A stretch of 64,000 nt of DNA, from positions 1,178,001 to 1,242,000 of the forward strand of contig CAWEDV010000001.1 of NCBI GenBank assembly GCA_963807975.1, in the 5' to 3' direction. Position numbers and translations under genes: made by a program. Below the pieces are notes generated by a model. That model was not told the DNA's origin. It did not search any database and worked only from the letters and a program-made list of their open reading frames with translations. This document shows, piece after piece, positions 1 to 7,260 of this stretch. This stretch comes from JAACFF01 sp963807975 (GTDB taxonomy: Bacteria; Chloroflexota; Anaerolineae; Promineifilales; Promineifilaceae). The number at the start of each line of letters is the position of its first letter. Positions within the stretch are counted from its first letter, which is position 1.

Positions 1-1568
1 ATTAAGTTCATGGCTCTTTCGCTGAGGGCCGTGATGGTTAGCGAAGGATTGACGCCTGGATTGGCGGAAATCATGGATCCATCACAGATATACATATTCT
101 TGTAGTTGAAAACGCGATTGTATTTGTCAATCACCCCTTCTTCGTAATTGCTGCCCATCACGGCTCCACCCAAAATGTGGGCAGTTGTTGGTGCCGCTAA
201 TAAGGTTTCCGTCAGCAAAACGGTCGGTTTACCGTTGACGATCCTGGCATAATGCTCGGCATATTTTTGCCCCTCGGGAAGAAATGGCGTGGGTCGCGCC
301 CCTTCTTCTACCTTGGAGGTCATTGAGAAACGTCCCAAGGAAAAACGCATGGTACTGTCGATGGTCTGCATAACCATCAGGATTTGTGTGCGCTTGGCCC
401 AGTTGTCTATGAAGGTTACCCTTAGGTTCTTAATGGGGTGCGTTAGCCAATCAGCGAGCAGTCTTAGCAATCGAATAAAGACATTACGACCGTGAACTTT
501 TGGTCCAACCATCACGCGCCAAAATCCCGATCCAGCGGGATAACGTACTGGTTCCAAATGCGTGTTATCATCGGCGTGCAGGATGGAGCTGATGGCGATG
601 CCTTCGGAAAAGACCGTTTCTTTGTCGAGCGAAGTTACGCCAATGAGGCTTTCAGAGTTGGTACGAATGTTTGTGCCCACTTTGTCGGAGAGATTCGGGA
701 GCGAGGACTGCTTCAGGGCCAGCAGCAGCCGTACCGTGCCCAACACGCCACCCGCAAATAGTATCCCTCGGCTGGTGTATTCTCCCCCTTTGCGCAGCCA
801 GGATGTAGAGGATTTATAACTGACAAGATAGCCGTCAGCGCCATCGTCGCGGCCGAGTGGAACGACATCGACCACCTCAGATTCGGCCTGTATCGTCGCT
901 CCGGCGCTTTGGGCCAAGTAGAGGTAATTCTTGTCCAGCGAGTTCTTGGCATTGTAGCGACAGCCGACCATGCAGCCACCACAGAAATTACAGCCGGCGC
1001 GGTCGGGACCACGGCCGCCGAAATAGGGATCGCTTACAGTGCATTCTGGCTCACCAAAGAAGATGCCGACGTCGGTCGTTTCGAAATGTTCTTCACGGCC
1101 AATATCTCCAGCCAACTGCTGCAAAGCGATATCCCCCACCTCCAGGCGGGGGCTGCAGGTTACGCCCAGCATAGATAAAGCCAGGGCATAATAATCCTCT
1201 AATTCTGTTTCCCAATCAGCCAGATGAGCCCAGGAGCCAGCCTGGAAGAAGGCTTGTTTAGGCATTGGCAGCGTGTTGGCATAGACGAGGGATCCACCGC
1301 CGACGCCCACGCCTGAAGTGACGGTAAGATGGCGGAAGAGAGTGATTTTAAATAAGCCATAAAAACGCAAAGCGGGCAGCCAGAGCCACTTCTTCAGATT
1401 CCAATTGGACGTGGGAAAATCAGGTGAATCTAGCCATTTCCCCTTTTCAAGCACGAGAACCCGGTACCCTTTTTCAGAAAGGCGCAGGGCGGAAACTGAA
1501 CCGCCAAAGCCAGATCCGACAATGATGAAGTCGAAATCGAAGTTTCCGTTCTTTGTATAATCCATCAT
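1..1568 (-). CDS. GMC-family FAD-dependent oxidoreductase (cholesterol oxidase-like), C-terminus cut by window edge
   Basis: Reading the minus strand from 1568 gives an uninterrupted frame to the window edge (about 522 codons), so the 3' end is missing. The N-terminus has the Rossmann dinucleotide motif IIVGSGFGGS, about residues 15-24, for FAD, followed by LVLEKG at the end of the second strand. The segment GVGVGGGSLVYAN is the second GMC signature. Near residue 190 there is a CxxCxxCxxxC cluster (CNFCGGCMVGC) followed by NAKN. The C-terminal part has HILGGAVMG and NPSLTITALSERA, typical of GMC enzymes that oxidise alcohols or sterols. The substrate cannot be told. Two ATG codons in tandem (1568 and 1565) are both possible starts. 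A promoter lies about 180 bases upstream. Confidence 0.88.
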   Translation of the reverse strand, partial: MMDYTKNGNFDFDFIIVGSGFGGSVSALRLSEKGYRVLVLEKGKWLDSPDFPTSNWNLKKWLWLPALRFYGLFKITLFRHLTVTSGVGVGGGSLVYANTLPMPKQAFFQAGSWAHLADWETELEDYYALALSMLGVTCSPRLEVGDIALQQLAGDIGREEHFETTDVGIFFGEPECTVSDPYFGGRGPDRAGCNFCGGCMVGCRYNAKNSLDKNYLYLAQSAGATIQAESEVVDVVPLGRDDGADGYLVSYKSSTSWLRKGGEYTSRGILFAGGVLGTVRLLLALKQSSLPNLSDKVGTNIRTNSESLIGVTSLDKETVFSEGIAISSILHADDNTHLEPVRYPAGSGFWRVMVGPKVHGRNVFIRLLRLLADWLTHPIKNLRVTFIDNWAKRTQILMVMQTIDSTMRFSLGRFSMTSKVEEGARPTPFLPEGQKYAEHYARIVNGKPTVLLTETLLAAPTTAHILGGAVMGSNYEEGVIDKYNRVFNYKNMYICDGSMISANPGVNPSLTITALSERAMNL

Positions 1569-1743
1569 GTTTGCCTGCCCCCGTAGCTTGGTTGGGAGTC
1601 ACTTTCTAATGAGGCAAGATTAGGAGATCACCTGCCGCAGTTCTCGACAGAACATACAGTCGACATACCATCTGTTACAAATGGGCGGCCTAACCCCACC
1701 ATTGCATTATGCGCCTTGAGCGCACAGCGCTGCTCCTAATTAC

Positions 1744-1773
1744 AATATACAGCTAGGGGGTGGTGAATGTCAA
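1744..1773 (-). promoter_or_regulatory. Sigma70-type promoter for the GMC oxidoreductase
   Basis: On the minus strand TTGACA (1773-1768) and TATATT (1749-1744) are separated by 18 bases. It sits just past the lysC stop and reads into the GMC gene. The roughly 170-base leader contains an 8-bp inverted repeat, ATTAGGAG/CTCCTAAT at 1740-1733 and 1626-1619, enclosing smaller hairpins, but the likely transcription start falls inside the outer arm. Confidence 0.55.
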
Positions 1774-1802
1774 ATTTTTGGCAGGTCTTGAGCAAAATTC
1801 CC

Positions 1803-3225
1803 CTACGTTTTGGGTGGGGCAATAAGGTCGTGGATGTGGGAGACGGCGGCAGCAGTATCGGCGGAAGAGACGACGATACTGATGCTGCATTCGGAAGACC
1901 CCTGAGCGATGGCAATGACGTTGACATTATTATTACCCAAGGAACTGAAGACCCGACCAGATATGCCAGGGGTGCCGCGCATGCCGGCGCCAACGATGGT
2001 GACGATGGACACCTCGCGCATGGCCCATATGCTGTCTATATCTTGACGGTCCAGTTCGCTATCGAATTCGTCGGTCAGGCTGTGGATGACGGTATCTGTG
2101 GAGCCGCTGGGCACGGAAAAACATATCGACTGCTCCGATGAAGCCTGGCTGATGAGGAGCACGCTGACCTCATTACGGGCCACGGCCCCAAATGTGCGGG
2201 CGGCAATACCAGGCACACCAACCATACCAGTACCGGCAACAGTGACTAGGCAGAGGTCCTTGATAGCGGTGACGGCTTTGATTGCGCCGTTGCTCCCTTC
2301 ATGGGCGGCAACGATGACAGTTCCGGGATGGTCGGGATTGAAGGTGTTCTTAATACGCAGGGGTATGTTGTTCTCGACACAGGGGCGCATGGTCTTGGGG
2401 TGCAGCACACGGGCGCCGAAATAGGCCAGCTCGGATACTTCCCGATAACTTAGGACGGGAATGGAACGAGCTGAAGGTACGAAACGTGGATCGGCGGACA
2501 TCACACCGTCGACGTCGGTCCAGATCCAGACTTCGGCTGCATCGAGAACCTGGCCCAGTATGGAGGCACTAAAATCTGATCCGCCGCGCCCCAAGGTGGT
2601 GGTCACCCCATCTTTGCCGGAGGCAATGAAACCAGTGATGACGGGGATTTGGTCGTCGTCGAGCAGCGGCTGCACAGTCGTCTTGATCTTTGGTGTGGTC
2701 AAGTCAAATAGAGGAGAAGCATTCTGAAAATTGTCATCGGTGACAATTAGGTCCGTGGCATCGATGGCCTTGGCCTCATGGCCAGTCTGGCGCAGATAGG
2801 CGGCAAGGATGCGAACGCTCATCTGCTCGCCCATGCCGCCTATGGCGTCTAGGGCGCGCGGAGAGAGCTCGCCAAGGACGCAGACGGCATTGCAAAGGGC
2901 GACATAATGATCGATAGAAAGATTAATCTCGGCCAGGATTTTCTGCCGTTCTCCATCTGGTTCGAGCAGTCCGTCAATAGCTTCGTAGTGGATCTCGCGC
3001 ATCTGGTCGGCATAATCGGTGAAGGTTTCGCGCTCGCCGCGGACGGCAGCATAGGCGCCGTCGAGCAAGAGATCGGTTACTTTCACGGGCTTTGATCCCA
3101 TCCCGGAGGCCACGACTACAACCTGGCCCCACTGCTCTTTTGTACGCAGGATGAGGGCGGCTGTTTCGCGAATAGCCTGGGCACTACCGACTGAAGTTCC
3201 ACCAAATTTCATTACTAATGTCATT
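1803..3225 (-). CDS. lysC: Aspartate kinase, monofunctional
   Basis: Phosphorylates L-aspartate to aspartyl-phosphate, the first step towards lysine, threonine, methionine and diaminopimelate. The chosen start gives MTLVMKFGGTSVGSA, the kinase N-terminal motif, preceded by an AAAGG ribosome binding site; an upstream in-frame ATG at 3275 would add 16 residues with no family match. The kinase domain includes TTLGRGGSDFSA and WTDVDGV, and the last 170 residues form two ACT domains (VTVAGTGMVGVPGIAART and VTIVGAGMRGTPGISGRV) that usually bind the feedback amino acid. It is a single-gene unit whose leader carries a SAM-I riboswitch and terminator, so it is expected to be repressed by S-adenosylmethionine. 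Confidence 0.95.
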
Positions 3226-3299
3226 GCTCTAACCTTTTTGAAACTATGGTTTGTTCTAGAAACTGGATAATCCACTTAATTGATCGCCTGCCGCTAGAA

Positions 3300-3334
3300 C
3301 TAAAAACACCTCTTCTTAATATCCAGAAGAGGTG
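3300..3334 (-). terminator. Riboswitch-controlled intrinsic terminator in the lysC leader
   Basis: The minus-strand RNA forms CACCTCTTC / loop of 10 / GAAGAGGTG followed by TTTTT, a perfect 9-bp stem. The 5' arm and loop (CCTCTTCTGGATA) are complementary to TATCCAGAGAGG at the start of the riboswitch with one bulge, giving a plausible antiterminator when SAM is absent. Confidence 0.9.
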
Positions 3335-3354
3335 CAAGGAAGCGACAGTATTCG

Positions 3355-3460
3355 TCTCATCTTCCAAGAACTTCATGTTCTTGACGGAATTAGCACCATT
3401 TCCAACTAGGGCGGTTGCTGAGGTGTCATCGGGCCGTTCCCTCAACCTCTCTGGATAAGA
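3355..3460 (-). promoter_or_regulatory. SAM-I (S-box) riboswitch upstream of lysC
   Basis: The minus-strand sequence carries the conserved S-box core. It starts with TCTTATCCAGAGAGG and continues with GAGGGAACGGCCCGATGA, then ACCTCAGCAACC, then GGTGCTAATTCC, and ends in GATGAGA. P1 pairs TCTTATC with GATGAGA (7 bp, one G-U), P2 pairs GAGGT with ACCTC, and P4 is AAGAAC-ATGA-GTTCTT. Binding of S-adenosylmethionine should stabilise P1 and release the downstream terminator, shutting off lysC. The family match is clear by motif order; affinity and specificity are inferred. Confidence 0.93.
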
Positions 3461-3482
3461 AGTTATTTGATTGTTGGCCAGA

Positions 3483-3511
3483 ATGGTAGCAGAACGGGAG
3501 AAAACAGTCAA
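3483..3511 (-). promoter_or_regulatory. Sigma70-type promoter of the lysC riboswitch transcript
   Basis: TTGACT (3511-3506) and TACCAT (3488-3483) are separated by exactly 17 bases on the minus strand. The start would fall about 16 bases before the riboswitch P1 stem. Confidence 0.65.
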
Positions 3512-3548
3512 CAATCAGCGGAAAACAAAAAACCAAAACAGACACCTG

Positions 3549-3576
3549 AAAACGGGAGACGGGAAACGGGGAACTG
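3549..3576 (+). repeat. Heptameric tandem repeat before tgt
   Basis: Four consecutive 7-base units AAAACGG, GAGACGG, GAAACGG, GGAACTG. They end 5 bases before a TATAAT box (3581-3586) that lies only 8 bases before the tgt ATG, so the tgt transcript may have almost no leader. The units resemble those inside the 3' end of tgt. Confidence 0.7.
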
Positions 3577-3594
3577 GTGATATAATGGCGCGCT

Positions 3595-4767
3595 ATGACT
3601 TTTGAATTTGAGATTACGGCGAGAGATGGTGAGACGGCGGCCCGGACAGGGCGGTTTTATACGCCGCATGGGGTTGTTGAGACTCCAGTTTTTGCCCCGG
3701 TGGGCACGCAGGCTACAGTGAAGGCGGTACGGCCGTCGGATTTAGAGGAACTTGGGGCTTCGCTGATCTTGAGCAATACTTACCACCTCTATCTGCGCCC
3801 TGGTGACGAATTGATCCGCGATATGGGCGGGCTGCATTCGTTTATGGGCTGGGATGGCCCCATTTTGACGGACAGCGGCGGGTTCCAGGTTTTTAGTTTG
3901 AGTCAAACCAGGACGATTGATGCGGATGGGGTGACCTTTCAGTCCCATTTGGATGGTTCGCGACACCGCTTCACACCCGAAAAAAGCATCAGCATCCAGG
4001 AGAATTTGGGTGCAGACATCATTATGATGTTTGACGAATGCCCGCCCCCGGATAATTATCAGTACGTGCAGGAGTCGCTTGAGCGCACCCACGCCTGGGC
4101 AGAGCGCTGCCTGGCGGCGAAGCAGCGCCAAGATCAGGCCTTGTTCGGCATTGTGCAAGGGGGCGTTTTTCCTGACCTGCGTGAGCAAAGCGCTAGTTTC
4201 CTGATGGGGCTGGATCTGCCTGGCTACGCGATTGGCGGATTGGCAGTTGGTGAATCTAAAGCGGAGATGGCGCAGGCATTGGATGTGCTGCAGCCGATTT
4301 TGCCTGAGCAAAAACCGCGTTACTTGATGGGGGTAGGAGCGGCAGAGGATTTGGTGAATGGCGTGCTGCGCGGCGTGGATATTTTCGACTGCGTGCTGCC
4401 GACAAGATTGGCAAGACATGGATCGGCCATGGTTAAAGGCGGGCGGATGAATCTGCGCAACAAGCAGTATGAGCGGGATGCGGCTCCGATTGATAGTGAT
4501 TGTGGCTGCTATACGTGCCGGAAGTTCAGCCGAGCCTATCTGCGGCATCTGGTAAAAGCCAATGAGATTTTGGCCCATATGCTCTTGAGCAGCCACAATT
4601 TATATTTTCTGGTGGCGCTCATGGAGGATATGCGCAAGGCGATTCGCATGGGGAAGATGGGAGAGTTTGCCGAGGAGTTTTTGGGGCATTATCCGGCGGC
4701 ACCGCAGGCAACGAAAAACCGCAAACGGAAAACCGCAAACGGAAAACAGAAAATTACTGGCAATTAA
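3595..4767 (+). CDS. tgt: Queuine/preQ1 tRNA-guanine transglycosylase
   Basis: Exchanges guanine-34 in the anticodon of GUN-decoding tRNAs for preQ1, the committed tRNA step of queuosine synthesis. The 390-residue protein has the active-site segments TDSGGFQVFS (about residues 90-99) and FDCVLPTRLARHG, with the nucleophilic aspartate. The zinc site is CGCYTCRKFSRAYLRHL. No other queuosine gene is nearby. The last 17 residues (KNRKRKTANGKQKITGN) are encoded by 7-base tandem repeats and look like a repeat-derived basic tail rather than part of the family fold. The ATG lies 8 bases after a TATAAT box, suggesting a leaderless or nearly leaderless message. Confidence 0.95.
   Translation: MTFEFEITARDGETAARTGRFYTPHGVVETPVFAPVGTQATVKAVRPSDLEELGASLILSNTYHLYLRPGDELIRDMGGLHSFMGWDGPILTDSGGFQVFSLSQTRTIDADGVTFQSHLDGSRHRFTPEKSISIQENLGADIIMMFDECPPPDNYQYVQESLERTHAWAERCLAAKQRQDQALFGIVQGGVFPDLREQSASFLMGLDLPGYAIGGLAVGESKAEMAQALDVLQPILPEQKPRYLMGVGAAEDLVNGVLRGVDIFDCVLPTRLARHGSAMVKGGRMNLRNKQYERDAAPIDSDCGCYTCRKFSRAYLRHLVKANEILAHMLLSSHNLYFLVALMEDMRKAIRMGKMGEFAEEFLGHYPAAPQATKNRKRKTANGKQKITGN
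4715..4756 (+). repeat. Heptameric repeat inside the 3' end of tgt
   Basis: Six 7-base units in phase: AAAACCG, CAAACGG, AAAACCG, CAAACGG, AAAACAG, AAAATTA. They encode a Lys/Arg/Asn-rich tail and resemble the repeat just upstream of tgt. Confidence 0.75.
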
Positions 4768-4815
4768 CAATTATCTTGCGCGATTGGGAAAATCGTGGCT
4801 AATGGATTAGGGAAG

Positions 4816-5628
4816 ATGAGTATTATAGAGGCGATTGTATTGGGGATATTGCAAGGGGCTACGGAGTTTTTGCCGGTTTCTAGCTCAGGGCATCTGGTAT
4901 TATTTCCGGCGATTTTCGGGATGACGCAGCCTAGTTTGTCGTTAATTGCTATCGCCCATGAGGGGACGCTCCTGGCGGTGCTGATTTATTTTCGGCATGA
5001 TTTGTGGGAGATCATCAAGGCCGTATTAGGCGGGATCAGAGATAGGGCGCCGATGCGGGAAACGAATTCGCGGCTGGGGTGGTATATAGCGGTCGGTTCG
5101 GTCCCGGCGGCTGCGGCGGGACTGCTGCTGGAGGATAGTTTTGAAGAGGTTTTCGGCAATCCCACGGCTGCGGCTTTTTTCTTGCTGGTGACCGCGGGTT
5201 TGCTGGTGGTTGCGGAAAGGCTCTTGACCGGGAGGAAGATTTTGGCCGAAATGAACTGGTGGGATGCGATTGTGATCGGGCTTTTTCAGATGTTGGCTTT
5301 GCTGCCGGGTATCTCTAGAAGCGGCAGCACAATCACAGCCGGGATCTGGCGCGGTCTGAACCGGGCAACGGCGGCGCGGTATAGTTTCTTATTGGGAGTT
5401 CCGGCCATTCTTGGAGCAGGTTTGTTGGCGCTGACGGATATCATGGGCAGTGGAGAAATTGCCACTTTGTGGCCCGTTTATTTGGCCACTTTCTTGGCGG
5501 CGGCGGTGACGGGATATGCCTGTATCTATTTTCTGTTGACCTGGCTGCGCAGTCACAGTTTATACATTTTTGCGATTTACTGTGCCTTGTTAGGAAGCGG
5601 ATATCTATTGTGGGCATTTGTTAGCTAG
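4816..5628 (+). CDS. uppP: Undecaprenyl-diphosphatase (UppP/BacA)
   Basis: Integral membrane enzyme that dephosphorylates undecaprenyl pyrophosphate so the lipid carrier for peptidoglycan and other envelope polymers can be recycled; overproduction confers bacitracin resistance in other bacteria. Both signature motifs are present: GATEFLPVSSSGH near residue 16 and PGISRSGSTI near residue 165. The rest is a succession of hydrophobic helices. The ATG at 4816 gives the standard MSIIEAIVLG start; a GTG at 4795 with its own GGGAA would add 7 residues. It follows tgt by about 50 bases and could be cotranscribed with it. Confidence 0.93.
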   Translation: MSIIEAIVLGILQGATEFLPVSSSGHLVLFPAIFGMTQPSLSLIAIAHEGTLLAVLIYFRHDLWEIIKAVLGGIRDRAPMRETNSRLGWYIAVGSVPAAAAGLLLEDSFEEVFGNPTAAAFFLLVTAGLLVVAERLLTGRKILAEMNWWDAIVIGLFQMLALLPGISRSGSTITAGIWRGLNRATAARYSFLLGVPAILGAGLLALTDIMGSGEIATLWPVYLATFLAAAVTGYACIYFLLTWLRSHSLYIFAIYCALLGSGYLLWAFVS

Positions 5629-5756
5629 CAAAGAGCATAGAGCAAGAGACATTTGGCGTTTGTTGCACGCAAAGCGGCCAGTCTTTTGACCTTTTCATAT
5701 CTGTGATCTGTTAATTAGGCAGCAGCGGAGAAATTGTACAATAATGGGAAAATATC

Positions 5757-5765
5757 TGGTATAAT
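5757..5765 (+). promoter_or_regulatory. Extended -10 promoter upstream of the ornithine aminotransferase leader
   Basis: TGGTATAAT is a consensus extended -10 element; upstream there is only a poorly spaced TTGTAC. The transcript would begin near 5772 and meet a strong terminator at 5817-5846. Confidence 0.5.
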
Positions 5766-5816
5766 TGGAAAGTGAAAAGAAGACCATATTGCCTCGAGGG
5801 TGAGGTCTGAGCAAAG

Positions 5817-5846
5817 CCTGATTTGTATAAATCAGGTCTTTTTTTT
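5817..5846 (+). terminator. Intrinsic terminator in the leader before the ornithine aminotransferase gene
   Basis: CCTGATTT-GTAT-AAATCAGG forms a perfect 8-bp stem followed by TC and eight T. It lies 165 bases before the next gene on the same strand and more than 180 after uppP. It may end uppP transcripts, end a short RNA of about 75 nt, or act as an attenuator. An upstream AGACC can pair with either of two GGTCT copies at about 5804-5808 and 5835-5839, the second overlapping the terminator. Confidence 0.8.
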
Positions 5847-5854
5847 CTTAATCT

Positions 5855-5971
5855 GACGAGTTGAGGCGGTGGAGTCGAGAGACTTTGAACGAACGGGAAA
5901 GACCGTCAACTTAGGATACCTACCACCCATCGTGAAGGACACCTACTCGTCGAGGTCGTGATTCTAATCAC
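5855..5971 (+). other. Candidate structured leader RNA upstream of the ornithine aminotransferase gene
   Basis: GACGAGT (5855-5861) pairs perfectly with ACTCGTC (5945-5951), enclosing a possible multi-branch structure: GGTGG with CCACC, AGTC-GAGA-GACT, TTG..ACGG-GAAAGA-CCGT-CAA and TAGG-ATA-CCTA. A further hairpin GTGAT-TCTA-ATCAC follows at 5958-5971. I do not recognise an Rfam class. With the preceding terminator, the 382 bases between uppP and the aminotransferase gene appear to be regulatory RNA rather than protein-coding. Confidence 0.4.
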
Positions 5972-6010
5972 ATTTAGTTTGTTTGTAACTGCATATCGCG
6001 GAGGTAAAAG

Positions 6011-7225
6011 GTGGACAGTCAAGAATATATTCGATTAGACAATGAATTCAGCGCGCAAATTTATAAGCCCCTTGATGTGGTAATTGAACGGGGTGATGGC
6101 GTTTGGGTTTATGATGTTGATGGCAATAAGTACCTGGACTGTCTTTCCGCGTATTCGGCCGTTAGCCAGGGACATTGCCATCCAACGATTATGAAGGCGA
6201 TGCAAGAACAGATGCAGCGGGTGACGCTTACGTCACGAGCTTTCCGCAATGATCAAATGGGACCTTTTGTTCAGGAGCTTTGCGAGTTAACCGGTTATGA
6301 AATGGCGCTGCCGATGAATACAGGCGCGGAAGCGGTGGAGACGGCGATCAAAGCGGCGCGTAAATGGGGCTATCAGGTGAAGGGTGTGGCGGACAATTTG
6401 GCGGAGATTATCACCTGTCAAGGGAATTTCGCAGGAAGGACGATCACGGCCATTAGTTTCTCGACTGAGGAGCAATACAAAGAGGATTTTGGCCCATTGA
6501 CTCCAGGCTTTGTCACGGTTCCTTACGGTGACGCGCAGGCGCTGCAGACGGCGATTACGCCCAATACGGTGGCTTTCCTGGTTGAGCCGGTGCAGGGTGA
6601 AGGGGGTGTGGTTATGCCACCCGAAGGATATTTGCGGGAGGCAGCGGATATTTGTAAGCGCAATAATGTGCTGCTCATAGCGGATGAGATTCAGACTGGC
6701 TTGGGACGCACGGGAACTTTATTCGCTTCAGAACACGATGGGGTACGGCCTGATATTATAACCACGGCTAAGGCGCTGAGCGGTGGTTTTTATCCGGTTT
6801 CGGCCGTGTTAGCAGACAAAGAGGTGCTGGGATTGTTCCGGCCTGGGGATCATGGCAGCACTTTTGGCGGCAATCCGTTGGGCGCAGCAGTGGCACGCGC
6901 GGCGCTGCGCGTAATCGTCGATGAAAATCTAGTGGAAAAATCGCGGGAACTGGGTGCCTATTTTAAGGGACGCCTGGAGCGCCTTGAGAGCGACTATATC
7001 AAGGAAGTGCGCGGAAGAGGGCTGTTTATTGGGGTTGATCTGAATGTGCCAGCGCGACCCTTCTGTGAGGCGCTGCGGGAGCGTGGTATTCTGTGTAAAG
7101 AAACACATAAAACGGTGATTCGTTTTGCTCCACCATTGGTGATTTCGAAAGAGGAAATTGATTGGGCGATGGGGCATATTGAGGAAGTGCTCGATAACAA
7201 TTATCAAATAACAGAGATCGGGTAA
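6011..7225 (+). CDS. rocD: Ornithine--oxo-acid aminotransferase (PLP, class III)
   Basis: Transfers the delta-amino group of ornithine to 2-oxoglutarate, giving glutamate semialdehyde in arginine/ornithine breakdown and proline metabolism. It begins with GTG, preceded by an excellent GGAGGT site. The 404-residue sequence has the class III aminotransferase layout: GHCHPTI near residue 55, MNTGAEAVETAIKAARKWG, the PLP-contacting ADEIQTGLGRTG, and the lysine in TTAKALSGG. Residue order throughout follows eukaryotic and Bacillus ornithine aminotransferases. avtA follows after about 35 bases, so the two probably form an operon behind the unusual structured leader. Other omega-amino acid substrates cannot be excluded from sequence alone. 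Confidence 0.9.
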   Translation: MDSQEYIRLDNEFSAQIYKPLDVVIERGDGVWVYDVDGNKYLDCLSAYSAVSQGHCHPTIMKAMQEQMQRVTLTSRAFRNDQMGPFVQELCELTGYEMALPMNTGAEAVETAIKAARKWGYQVKGVADNLAEIITCQGNFAGRTITAISFSTEEQYKEDFGPLTPGFVTVPYGDAQALQTAITPNTVAFLVEPVQGEGGVVMPPEGYLREAADICKRNNVLLIADEIQTGLGRTGTLFASEHDGVRPDIITTAKALSGGFYPVSAVLADKEVLGLFRPGDHGSTFGGNPLGAAVARAALRVIVDENLVEKSRELGAYFKGRLERLESDYIKEVRGRGLFIGVDLNVPARPFCEALRERGILCKETHKTVIRFAPPLVISKEEIDWAMGHIEEVLDNNYQITEIG

Positions 7226-7260
7226 CAGCTAAGGGAAAGAAACGCTTGAGGATAAGAGAG

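Noticed and set aside
5851..5910. Hammerhead-ribozyme-like core (CTGACGA followed by GAAA)
   Set aside because: The stem between the two boxes does not close properly and no NUH cleavage triplet is placed after a third stem, so the match is by chance.
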